A stretch of DNA of 64,000 bases, taken from assembly GCA_040385105.1 (NCBI GenBank), contig JAZKHY010000010.1, forward strand, positions 1 to 64,000, given 5' to 3'. The DNA is from JACMQX01 sp040385105. Its GTDB lineage: Bacteria; Pseudomonadota; Gammaproteobacteria; Burkholderiales; Burkholderiaceae_C. A program made the translations under genes and the position numbers. How positions within the stretch are numbered: position 1 is the stretch's first letter; every line of letters starts with the position of its first letter. The notes beneath the pieces were generated by a model. That model ran no database searches. It was not told where the DNA came from and worked only from the letters and a program-made list of their open reading frames with translations. Below are positions 27,361-34,841 of the stretch, one piece after another.

Positions 27361-28905
27361 ATGACCCATTCGACCAGCACTGCCACCTCGACCACGTTCA
27401 GCCCTGCGACGCTCAGCCCGCAGTCGCTGCCCACCCGGACTGAGCCTGCATCGTCAGCAACGCAACCACCACCAGACAGCGACAAGATGCAGCTTGAGCC
27501 TGGCGCGCACCTGCAGGGGCTTCCCATGGGCCAGAGCCCGGCGCAGGCGCATGAAGTTCTGCAAGCGCGGCTCTTGAGCCTTGCGCATCTGCCGGGCAGC
27601 GAGGAGATGGTGACGGAACTGATCCGGCGTCAGCCGGACGGCAAGATCGATACCCCTCCCCTTGAAGTCCTGGGTACGCCCGCAAAGCCTTTACCTGATG
27701 ACAAGCAAACCATGGCATCTCCCCCGCCCGAACCGGCGCTGGAATGGTCAGACCGGCTCAGGTTGGTTGATGCGTCTGAGGGCAGCCGTCCTGCGACGCT
27801 CCAGGATTTCAATCGCCCCGTTCTGATCAGAACCAGTCAGGAATGGAGGCTGTTCATGGCTCGCGACATCAGTGTCATCCCCCACCCGGGCGGCCACGGG
27901 CAGGTCATCCGCATGTTGTCCAACCAGATCAACGACGAATGGAGCGCGGCAATTGCCATACCGCCCGAGCTGTGGCGACGTGGCACGGAAAGGGTGCCGC
28001 ACTACCTGGACCTGGCCAGAATCCATTGCCAGCCCGATGGCCGTCTGGTCTGCCGGGAGGTCAGGGCAGAGCGGTCCCACGACGAGAATCTCGGACGGCT
28101 GAGCCTGGCGGCACTTTCCCGCCTGCCTTACGCGACACCGCTGAACCTGGGTGGGGAGACCGTCTGCCTCGTGCCGCCCCAGCCGGACCGCTGGCCGGGT
28201 ATGGTGGAGGTCTTCACCCTGAATGAGAACGCGAAGGTGCAGGAGATGTTGCCCGCGGCTTGCTGGAAGCACCCGGACGGTGTGGGCTGGACCTGGCTGT
28301 TCGAACACAAGAGCACCCCGTTGTATTACGGACGGCCGGAAAAAGGCTCGCTGACCACCAACGACCTGGACCACCTGCGACCCAAGGACCTGCTCAGCAT
28401 CAACGGCCAGAAGGTCAGGCTCGACGGGGTGCAGGGGTTTGAATTGCAGGTGACCAGCCTCGGAGAAGGCGCGCGGAGTTTCCAGGTCTCGTGGGGGCCG
28501 CAGGTGGACATCCGCTGCATCGGGCCGGGTCCGCTGACCTGGGACCGGTTTGCCGGGCTGAAACCGGGCATGCAGCTGGAATGGGTCAAGGACGACGGCA
28601 GCGTGACGGAGTGCGTGTTCCTGCGCGGGACGTGGGCTGCGGGCCAGGCTCCTGACCCGTTCGACGAACCTGTCGACTACGTTGCACAACACAGCGACGA
28701 GATCCTGGTGGTTGTCGCGCCGGAGGTCATGGCGGAACCGGGAGACCGTAGATATGACTTCGAGAAGACCGTCGGCGGCGGCACCGGTGCGGTGGCCGAG
28801 GTTCCGCTTGGCGAGCTGCGCTTGCCTGCCGCTGGCACCGGCGCGCTGCAAGACACGAAGCGCGCCGTCGCCGCGGAAAAACCAGGGACACCGCCCGTGC
28901 CGTGA
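27361..28905 (+). CDS. Effector-like protein of unknown function, family paralogue B
   Basis: 514-residue hydrophilic protein, paralogue of the 22028 product. ATG 27361 follows AGGAT by 7-8 nt; an in-frame ATG at 27310 lies inside the promoter block and is rejected. The first 60 residues are S/T/A/P-rich and look disordered. No signal peptide or membrane helix is visible. Conserved with A: H-P-G-G-H-G, L-S-R-L-P-Y-A-T-P-L, R-W-P-G-M-V-E-V-F, W-K-H-P-D-G, L-F-E-H, Y-G-R-P-E-K-G-S-L, D-L-L-S-I-N-G-x-K-V-R-L, D-I-R-C-I-G-P-G-P-L-T-W-D-R-F, and P-L-G-E-L-R-L-P near the end. Middle conservation is stronger than at the N-terminus, as expected if the N-terminus serves only as a secretion or disordered region. 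Function unknown. The thioesterase gene converges 9 bases beyond its stop. Confidence 0.7.
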   Translation: MTHSTSTATSTTFSPATLSPQSLPTRTEPASSATQPPPDSDKMQLEPGAHLQGLPMGQSPAQAHEVLQARLLSLAHLPGSEEMVTELIRRQPDGKIDTPPLEVLGTPAKPLPDDKQTMASPPPEPALEWSDRLRLVDASEGSRPATLQDFNRPVLIRTSQEWRLFMARDISVIPHPGGHGQVIRMLSNQINDEWSAAIAIPPELWRRGTERVPHYLDLARIHCQPDGRLVCREVRAERSHDENLGRLSLAALSRLPYATPLNLGGETVCLVPPQPDRWPGMVEVFTLNENAKVQEMLPAACWKHPDGVGWTWLFEHKSTPLYYGRPEKGSLTTNDLDHLRPKDLLSINGQKVRLDGVQGFELQVTSLGEGARSFQVSWGPQVDIRCIGPGPLTWDRFAGLKPGMQLEWVKDDGSVTECVFLRGTWAAGQAPDPFDEPVDYVAQHSDEILVVVAPEVMAEPGDRRYDFEKTVGGGTGAVAEVPLGELRLPAAGTGALQDTKRAVAAEKPGTPPVP

Positions 28906-28914
28906 ACGTCTGCC

Positions 28915-29376
28915 TCAGCCGCAGAGCGCCCGGATCTCCGGCGGTATCGGCACCGCGCGGATGCCGTTCTTTCCGTCGGTGCGCCGGGCTGCAAAGATGC
29001 GCACCTCGTCGCACTGCATGATGAGGTCATCTCCACGCATCATCCGGTAGGCCTGCACAAAGCTCTTGTCGCGCCATTCCTTCACGCTCACATGCACCTG
29101 CAGGGTGTCGCCGTAACTGGCAGTCTTGACGAAGCTGGAATGCGTATCCACCAGCGGTGTGCCGAAGACGCCCAGCGTCTTCTCGGTTTCATGCCAGGGC
29201 GGAACGCCGCATTCGATGAAGAAGCGGCGTGAGGCGGCATCGATCCAGCGGAAGAAATTGGGAAACCAGACAATGCCCGCAGGATCGCAGTCGCCAAACT
29301 CGACATGGACGGTGTGGACGACGGTGCGCGGTGTGTTAACAGGTGTGGATGCCGGTGTGGAGCGTGCTTCAGTCAT
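28915..29376 (-). CDS. Acyl-CoA thioesterase, hot-dog fold (4-hydroxybenzoyl-CoA thioesterase/YbgC type)
   Basis: 153 residues. The active-site segment V-E-F-G-D-C-D-P-A-G-I-V-W-F-P-N-F-F-R-W-I-D is near residue 30; the Asp of D-P-A-G is the usual catalytic acid of this family. Length fits a single hot-dog domain. ATG 29376 is chosen as the closest start to the fold; there is no strong ribosome site, and an ATG 24 bases upstream is possible. The substrate cannot be told from sequence. It sits alone between two unknown genes, opposite in direction to the 27361 gene. Confidence 0.82.
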   Translation of the reverse strand: MTEARSTPASTPVNTPRTVVHTVHVEFGDCDPAGIVWFPNFFRWIDAASRRFFIECGVPPWHETEKTLGVFGTPLVDTHSSFVKTASYGDTLQVHVSVKEWRDKSFVQAYRMMRGDDLIMQCDEVRIFAARRTDGKNGIRAVPIPPEIRALCG

Positions 29377-29426
29377 GCGGCATGTTAAGGCGAATGGCAC
29401 CTACCTATGAGGGCTTCCCAATAAAC

Positions 29427-29453
29427 CCCGTTCGGGCTGAGCTTGTCGAAGCC
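29427..29453. repeat. Dispersed palindromic repeat (TTCGGGCTGAGC...GTCGAA type)
   Basis: The sequence around 29431-29450 (TTCGGGCTGAGC then TTGTCGAA) matches, from memory, a short repeat scattered through many proteobacterial genomes, usually between genes. It is partly palindromic (TTCG...CGAA). It lies in the 113-base gap between the thioesterase and the 29490 gene, where I see no other feature. Confidence 0.6.
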
Positions 29454-29489
29454 TTGGTGTGATGCCCCGCACATCCTGGATCTGTGCGC

Positions 29490-31064
29490 TCAGGGGTTGA
29501 CCCACTCCAGCTTGAAGCTGTCCGGGTTGATCAGGCAGGAAATCACGCCTGCCGTGGTGGTGTGGGCCCAGCGGATGCCATGCTCTGCCAGGTCCTTGCG
29601 GCTGAAGTCGGCCCCGGTAAATGTGATCCAGACTTCGCCATCCTCGGCAATGGGCTGGAGGTTGCCGGTTCGTGTGACGCCGTCTTTGCCAATGACCTGC
29701 ACCCGTCGTTCCGTCTCCGGCCTGTCGTTGCGCAGCTGCAGCTGGCTGGTGTCCAGCCCGCCGGAGGCTGCTGTCCCTGTGGGTTTCACCACCGCGGGTT
29801 TGCGCCAACTGGCCAGAGGGTTCCAGCTGGTCATGGCGCTGGGTCCGGGCTTTCCGGGCGATGCCTGTGGCAGCGGCATTTCCCTGGGGTAGTCGCTGGC
29901 GTCAGGCAGCTTGATTCTGTAGATGTGTCCCCTGAACTGCAGCCCGCCTTTCGCGTCACCTCGCGTGACCGCTGGCCGGGGCGGCTCCTTCCCCACATGC
30001 GCCCGAAGCAGCGCCGGCTCCAGAGGCAAAGCCGGCGAGATGTGCAGCAGGAACTTTGTCATTTCCTGCTGTGCGCTGGCCAACATGCGTGGGTCCCATT
30101 TGATGGGTGGACCCAGTTGCGTTCCCTCGGTCCGGGGATAGAACACATCCAGGGTTGTGGCGCCGTCCTGCTGCTTTGGCCGCCCGCACACCATCACCAG
30201 CAGTCCGTTGACCGGAACGATATGGTTGAGGTCGAGTTTTCGCCAGCCCTCGGCGGTGTGCGGCGTTTTGGGTTGGGTGAGGTAGTCCGAGACGATGTCG
30301 CGCAATGAAGCCGGAAATGCCAGCGTGGCGGTCAGCAGCTTGCGCAGGCCGGGTTCATCCGGCATGCCCTGCAGCAGGACCAGGTAGCCCGGAGGCACAG
30401 CGCCGGGCTTGCCGGCACGTTGCATGAACAGGATTTCGTCGTCGCTGATATCCGCTGCATCCCGGGCCATGGTGGCGGCCAGCACATCGTGCGGGCCGGC
30501 GTCGGCGACAAAGAGCGAGGTGAACGTCCCGTCCATGTAGCCCTGATTGCCGCCCAGCAGCATGGTTGTCGTGGCGTCGTTGTAGCCTGTCCTGCCCAGG
30601 TGCGGCAAGTCAGGCATGTGGGACGAGGGCTGGAATGAATAGTGCAAGCCGAACACCTTTGTGGTTGTCATGGGCGCGTCGAACAGATCCATGGCATCGG
30701 TCACCAGTTCTGCGGTGCGGGCTGCCAGCAACCAGGAAGCGGTTTCGCCGTCAGTCACCCGCGTACCCCTGGGCAGTGGCAGGTCAGTGCCGGTGATGAG
30801 ACGCCCTTTCCGGGCGCCGTCGCTCAAGCCGGCCAGTAGTTGCACGGTTTCGCCTCCCCCACTCCAGGCTGACCGGTCAGGCGCGGTGGTCGGGTGGCGC
30901 GGGGATGCCAGCGGAAGAAGCCGAGGCGGCAGGACGGGCTGGCGCTGCGCACCGAAGACCTGCATCTCGCCTGGATTGGCGCCGCTGCTGCCCGCGGCTT
31001 GCCCGGCGGCCCGGGGCGTGGGGGTCTGGGTGAGGGGTTTGTGGCCGGCCGGCGTGGACTTCAT
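29490..31064 (-). CDS. Effector-like protein of unknown function sharing the ATACC promoter
   Basis: 524-residue hydrophilic protein not recognised. ATG 31064 is chosen because AGGAGA lies just upstream; longer in-frame starts would read through the promoter box. The first about 80 residues are rich in P, T, A, G and S (K-S-T-P-A-G-H-K-P-L-T-Q-T-P-T-P-R-A-A) and look disordered. No signal peptide or membrane segment is seen. A folded middle follows (T-G-T-D-L-P-L-P-R-G, A-R-T-A-E-L-V-T-D-A-M-D-L-F-D-A-P, L-V-M-V-C-G-R-P), then a second flexible stretch around residues 405-445 and a C-terminal domain ending F-T-G-A-D-F-S-R-K-D-L-A...F-K-L-E-W-V-N-P. I see no clear alignment with paralogues A and B, so these may be co-regulated rather than homologous. 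Confidence 0.65.
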   Translation of the reverse strand: MKSTPAGHKPLTQTPTPRAAGQAAGSSGANPGEMQVFGAQRQPVLPPRLLPLASPRHPTTAPDRSAWSGGGETVQLLAGLSDGARKGRLITGTDLPLPRGTRVTDGETASWLLAARTAELVTDAMDLFDAPMTTTKVFGLHYSFQPSSHMPDLPHLGRTGYNDATTTMLLGGNQGYMDGTFTSLFVADAGPHDVLAATMARDAADISDDEILFMQRAGKPGAVPPGYLVLLQGMPDEPGLRKLLTATLAFPASLRDIVSDYLTQPKTPHTAEGWRKLDLNHIVPVNGLLVMVCGRPKQQDGATTLDVFYPRTEGTQLGPPIKWDPRMLASAQQEMTKFLLHISPALPLEPALLRAHVGKEPPRPAVTRGDAKGGLQFRGHIYRIKLPDASDYPREMPLPQASPGKPGPSAMTSWNPLASWRKPAVVKPTGTAASGGLDTSQLQLRNDRPETERRVQVIGKDGVTRTGNLQPIAEDGEVWITFTGADFSRKDLAEHGIRWAHTTTAGVISCLINPDSFKLEWVNP

Positions 31065-31095
31065 GGAGCTCTCCTGAAAGCGCAAGGCTTCGGCC

Positions 31096-31137
31096 ATCGT
31101 AGGCAGCAGCACCCGGCTGCAGTAGATACAAAGGTAT
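31096..31137 (-). promoter_or_regulatory. ATACC-N3-GTAT promoter box and -10 for the 31064 gene
   Basis: Minus strand: ATACC starts at 31137, GTAT at 31129 and the -10-like TACGAT at 31101, again exactly 36 nt from the box. The bases between are unrelated to the copies at 21924 and 27277, so conservation of box and spacing here is more telling than between the duplicated pair. Confidence 0.55.
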
Positions 31138-31248
31138 TTCAGCGCGCTGCCGTGGACTGCAGCGGGCCGCGGTGCCGACAGGTCCGTTTCCGGCGAGTGA
31201 CGGACGTTGCGAGGCATGACAATACCGCCTCATCACGAGCTGGTATTC

Positions 31249-32472
31249 ATGCCCACCCCTTCTTTTCCCAGGCCCTTCGCGTACCTTGCGGGGGCCAACC
31301 TTGCCGCACAGTCTGCTGAACAGCTGAGCCTTGCGGCGGTCCCCATCGTGGCGGTGCTTGCCCTGGGCTCCGGCGCAGGCGAGATCGGCCTGCTGGCGGC
31401 GGTCCAGACGCTGCCGTTCCTGCTGCTGGCGATTCCACTGGGCCTGCTCGCAGACCGGACATCGCGGCGCAGCCTCATGCTGTGGTCTGAGGTGCTGCGC
31501 ACACTCTCATTGGCGGGCCTGCTGGCGGCCGTGCTGCTGCAGCAGCTGTCGGTGCCGCTGCTGGCGGTGCTCGGATTTGTCGGGGCGGTAGGCACGGTGG
31601 GTTTCAGTGTGGCCGCGCCGGCGCTGGTGCCGTCGCTCGTGCCGCGCGAGCTGCTCGGGCGCGCCAACGGCCGGCTGGAGCTGGCTCGCAGCGCGGCCTA
31701 TGCCGCAGGCCCCGCGCTCGCCGGCGCACTGGTGGCCTGGGCTGGCGCATCGGCGGCCTTCGTGCTGGCGGCCATGCTGTCCGCGGGTGCTGCGCTGCTG
31801 CTGCTCGGGCTGGTTGAAGCGCCGCGTGTGCCGCCGCCGCGGCGCCATCCTTTGCATGACATCCGCGACGGTGCGCAATTCGTCTGGCGGCATGCGATGC
31901 TGCGGCCCATCCTGCTCACTGCCATTGCCTGGAACATGGCCTGGTTTGTGTTGCAGGCGGCCTATGTGCCCTATGCCGTCCGCGTGCTGGGCCTTAGCGC
32001 CGGCGGCGTGGGCACCACGCTGGCCATCTACGGCGTGGGCATGATCGCCGGCGCCCTGGCGGCGCCGCGCCTGCTGGGCGCCATGCCGTTCGGCCGTGCC
32101 ATCCAGTTTGGGCCCATGGTGTCGGTCATGGCTGCCGCCACCATGGCGGCCACGCTGGCCGTGCCGCATCCGGCGCTGGCGGGGTGCTCGTTCTTCCTGT
32201 TCGGCTTCGGGCCCATCATCTGGACCATCACCTCCACAACGCTGCGGCAGACCGTCACGCCTGAAGCGGCTCTGGGGCGGGTCTCGGCGATTTTCCTCAC
32301 GGTGAATGCGGGCGCGCGGCCGGTCGGCGCCGCGCTCGGCGGCTTCATCGGCGCGTATTGGGGTGAGGCGGCTTGCCTGGTGCTGGCGCTGGCCGGGTTC
32401 TGCATTCAGGCCTGCATCATTGCCTTTTCGCCTGTCAGCGGGCTGAAGGAACTTCCCGCGCATGCGGGTTGA
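31249..32472 (+). CDS. MFS transporter (EntS/multidrug-like exporter)
   Basis: 407-residue major facilitator with about 12 membrane helices. The motif-A loop G-L-L-A-D-R-T-S-R-R is between helices 2 and 3. It resembles the EntS/MFS_3 group (siderophore or drug exporters): P-R-E-L-L-G-R-A-N-G-R-L-E-L-A-R-S in the first half and Y-G-V-G-M-I-A-G-A-L-A-A-P-R in the second. ATG 31249 is chosen as nearest to the first helix; ATG 31216 and a start at 31207 are possible, and none has a strong ribosome site. It diverges from the 31064 gene (184 bases between) and converges on xdhB with a 19-base gap. Substrate unknown. Confidence 0.85.
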   Translation: MPTPSFPRPFAYLAGANLAAQSAEQLSLAAVPIVAVLALGSGAGEIGLLAAVQTLPFLLLAIPLGLLADRTSRRSLMLWSEVLRTLSLAGLLAAVLLQQLSVPLLAVLGFVGAVGTVGFSVAAPALVPSLVPRELLGRANGRLELARSAAYAAGPALAGALVAWAGASAAFVLAAMLSAGAALLLLGLVEAPRVPPPRRHPLHDIRDGAQFVWRHAMLRPILLTAIAWNMAWFVLQAAYVPYAVRVLGLSAGGVGTTLAIYGVGMIAGALAAPRLLGAMPFGRAIQFGPMVSVMAAATMAATLAVPHPALAGCSFFLFGFGPIIWTITSTTLRQTVTPEAALGRVSAIFLTVNAGARPVGAALGGFIGAYWGEAACLVLALAGFCIQACIIAFSPVSGLKELPAHAG

Positions 32473-32491
32473 GCCATCGGCGGCCCAGGTA

Positions 32492-34819
32492 TCACCGATG
32501 CACGGCCCTGAGCACGTTTTCGGCCGTGGCCGGCGCGTCCATCTCGACCGTTGATCCTGCCGCCGCACCGCTGGCGCGCGCCGCCGCCACGGCCTCGCGC
32601 AGCGCCTCCCAGACGCTGATGGCCAGCATGAAGGGCGGCTCGCCCACGGCCTTGCTGCCGAAGACGTTGTCCTCGCGGTTGGGCTCGGGCCACAGGTCCA
32701 CCTTGAAGTGTTCGGGGATGTCGCCGGTGGCCGGTATCTTGTAGGTGCTGGGCGCGTGGGTGCTCAGGTAACCCTTTGCGTTCCATACCAGCTGCTCGGT
32801 GGTGAGCCAGCCCATGCCCTGCACGAAGCCGCCTTCGATCTGCCCGATGTCGATGGCCGGGTTGATGCTGCGGCCCACGTCATGCAGGATGTCCACCTTG
32901 AGCACACGGCTCTCGCCGGTGAGGGTGTCGATGGCCACTTCAGTGCAGGCCGCGCCGTACGCAAAGTAGTAGAACGGCCGGCCGGTGAGCGTGGCCTTGT
33001 CGTAGTGGATCTTGGGCGTGCGGTAGAAGCCGTCGCTCCACAGCTGGATGCGGTTGGTGTAGGCGGTGCCCACCACGTCGGCAAAGCGCCGGGTGGCCTT
33101 GGGCGAGATGACCTGGCCGTCGGTGAACTGCACCGCGCCCGCGCCGCAGCCGTCGAGCCCCGCCACATAGGCAGCCAGGTTGTCCCGCACGTTGCGCGCG
33201 GCAAACTGCGCCGCCCGGCCGTTCAGGTCGGTGCCGCTGGAGGCGGCCGTGGCGCTGGCATTGGGCACCTTGCTGGTGTCGGCTGCGGTGGACAGCACGC
33301 TGTCAAACGGCACGCCCAGCTCGTCGGCCACCACTTGTGCGATCTTGGTGTTCAGGCCCTGGCCCATCTCGGTGCCGCCGTGGTTTACCGTGACGCTGCC
33401 GTCGGTGTACACATGCACCAGCGCGCCGGCCTGGTTGAACTGGGTGGCGGTGAACGAGATGCCGAACTTCACGGGCGTGAGCGCGATGCCGCGCTTGATG
33501 ACCGGGCTGCCCGCGTTCCATGCGGCGATGGCATCGCGGCGCGCGCGGTAGGCGGAGGTTTCCTCCAGCTTCGCCATGAGCGGCTCAAGGATGTTGTCTT
33601 CCACCTTCATCTGGTAGTGGGTGACATTGCGCCCGTCCAGGCCATAGAGGTTGCGCCGCCGCACGTCCAGCGGGTCCAGGCCGAGGGCGCGGGCGATGTC
33701 GCCCAGGATGGTCTCGATGGCGATCACGCCCTGCGGCCCGCCAAAGCCGCGGAAGGCGGTGTGGCTCTGGGTGTTGAGCTTGCAGCGGTATGACGTGATG
33801 TCCACGTCTTCCAGGAAGTAGGCGTTGTCAGAGTGGAAGACGGCGCGGTCGGCCACCGGGCCGCTCAGGTCGGCGCTGAAGCCGCAGTTGGCGGCCAGCA
33901 TCAGCTCCAGCCCGCAGAGCAGGCCGGTGCCGTCAAAGCCCACGGTGTATTCATAGGCGAAAGGGTGGCGCTTGCCGGTGACCATGAAGTCGTCGTCGCG
34001 GTCGAGGCGCAGCTTGACGGGGCGCCCGAGCTTGTGCGCCGCCAGTGCCGACCACACGGCCAGGTGCCCCGCCTGCGTTTCCTTGCCGCCGAAGCCGCCG
34101 CCCATGCGCCGGCATTCCACCCGCACCGCGTTGTTCGGGATGTGCAGCGCATGCGACACCCAGTGCTGGACTTCGCCGGGGTGCTGGGTGCTGGAGTACA
34201 CCAGCCACTGGCCCTGCTCCTGCGGCAGGGCATAGGCCACCTGGCCCTCCAGGTAGAAATGCTCCTGGCCACCGACCTCGAATGCGCCATGCAGCGTGTG
34301 CGGCGCCTTGCCGATGGCCCGGGCTGCATTGCCGCGCTGCACCCGTACCGGCGGCAGCACGAAGTTCTGCGCCTTGAGTGCCTCCTGCACCGTCAGCACG
34401 GCAGGCAGTTCCTCAATATCCAGCTTGACCTTGCGCGCCGCACGGCGCGCCTGCATCACGGTGTCTGCCACGATGACGCCGACGACCTGGCCGATATGCT
34501 CGACCAGCGTGCTGGCGAAGATGGGCTCGTCATGCACGAAGGTGGCCAGCATCGGGTCGCCCGGGATGTCGTCATGCAGCACGATGCCGCGCACGCCCGG
34601 CATGGCCAGTGCGGCCGATGCATCCACGCCCCGGAGCTTGCCGTGGGCCACGGTGGACATGATGGGTGCGGCATGCAGTGTGCCCTTGACCTCGGGGATG
34701 TCGTCGATGTAGCTTGCGGCACCGGCCACCTGGGCGCGCGCGCTTTCGTGCGCATGGGAGGTGCCGGCGGCCGTGCGTGCCGGGCCGGATTTGCTGATGA
34801 AAGTATCAGGAGCATTCAT
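32492..34819 (-). CDS. xdhB: Xanthine dehydrogenase, molybdopterin-binding large subunit
   Basis: 775 residues, cytosolic. It oxidises hypoxanthine and xanthine to urate together with the XdhA subunit. Family motifs: G-G-G-F-G-G-K-E-T-Q (Moco contact), R-L-D-R-D-D-D-F-M-V-T-G-K-R-H-P, T-A-F-R-G-F-G-G-P-Q-G, G-T-E-M-G-Q-G-L-N-T-K and the catalytic-Glu segment V-G-E-P-P-F-M-L. Start ATG 34819 has AGGAGC upstream and lies 22 bases after the xdhA stop, so the pair is one operon. No xdhC (Moco insertion) follows; the next gene is a convergent MFS gene. It fits the purine island to its right. Confidence 0.95.
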   Translation of the reverse strand: MNAPDTFISKSGPARTAAGTSHAHESARAQVAGAASYIDDIPEVKGTLHAAPIMSTVAHGKLRGVDASAALAMPGVRGIVLHDDIPGDPMLATFVHDEPIFASTLVEHIGQVVGVIVADTVMQARRAARKVKLDIEELPAVLTVQEALKAQNFVLPPVRVQRGNAARAIGKAPHTLHGAFEVGGQEHFYLEGQVAYALPQEQGQWLVYSSTQHPGEVQHWVSHALHIPNNAVRVECRRMGGGFGGKETQAGHLAVWSALAAHKLGRPVKLRLDRDDDFMVTGKRHPFAYEYTVGFDGTGLLCGLELMLAANCGFSADLSGPVADRAVFHSDNAYFLEDVDITSYRCKLNTQSHTAFRGFGGPQGVIAIETILGDIARALGLDPLDVRRRNLYGLDGRNVTHYQMKVEDNILEPLMAKLEETSAYRARRDAIAAWNAGSPVIKRGIALTPVKFGISFTATQFNQAGALVHVYTDGSVTVNHGGTEMGQGLNTKIAQVVADELGVPFDSVLSTAADTSKVPNASATAASSGTDLNGRAAQFAARNVRDNLAAYVAGLDGCGAGAVQFTDGQVISPKATRRFADVVGTAYTNRIQLWSDGFYRTPKIHYDKATLTGRPFYYFAYGAACTEVAIDTLTGESRVLKVDILHDVGRSINPAIDIGQIEGGFVQGMGWLTTEQLVWNAKGYLSTHAPSTYKIPATGDIPEHFKVDLWPEPNREDNVFGSKAVGEPPFMLAISVWEALREAVAAARASGAAAGSTVEMDAPATAENVLRAVHR

Positions 34820-34841
34820 GGTCGTGACTTTCCCGTTCCTG

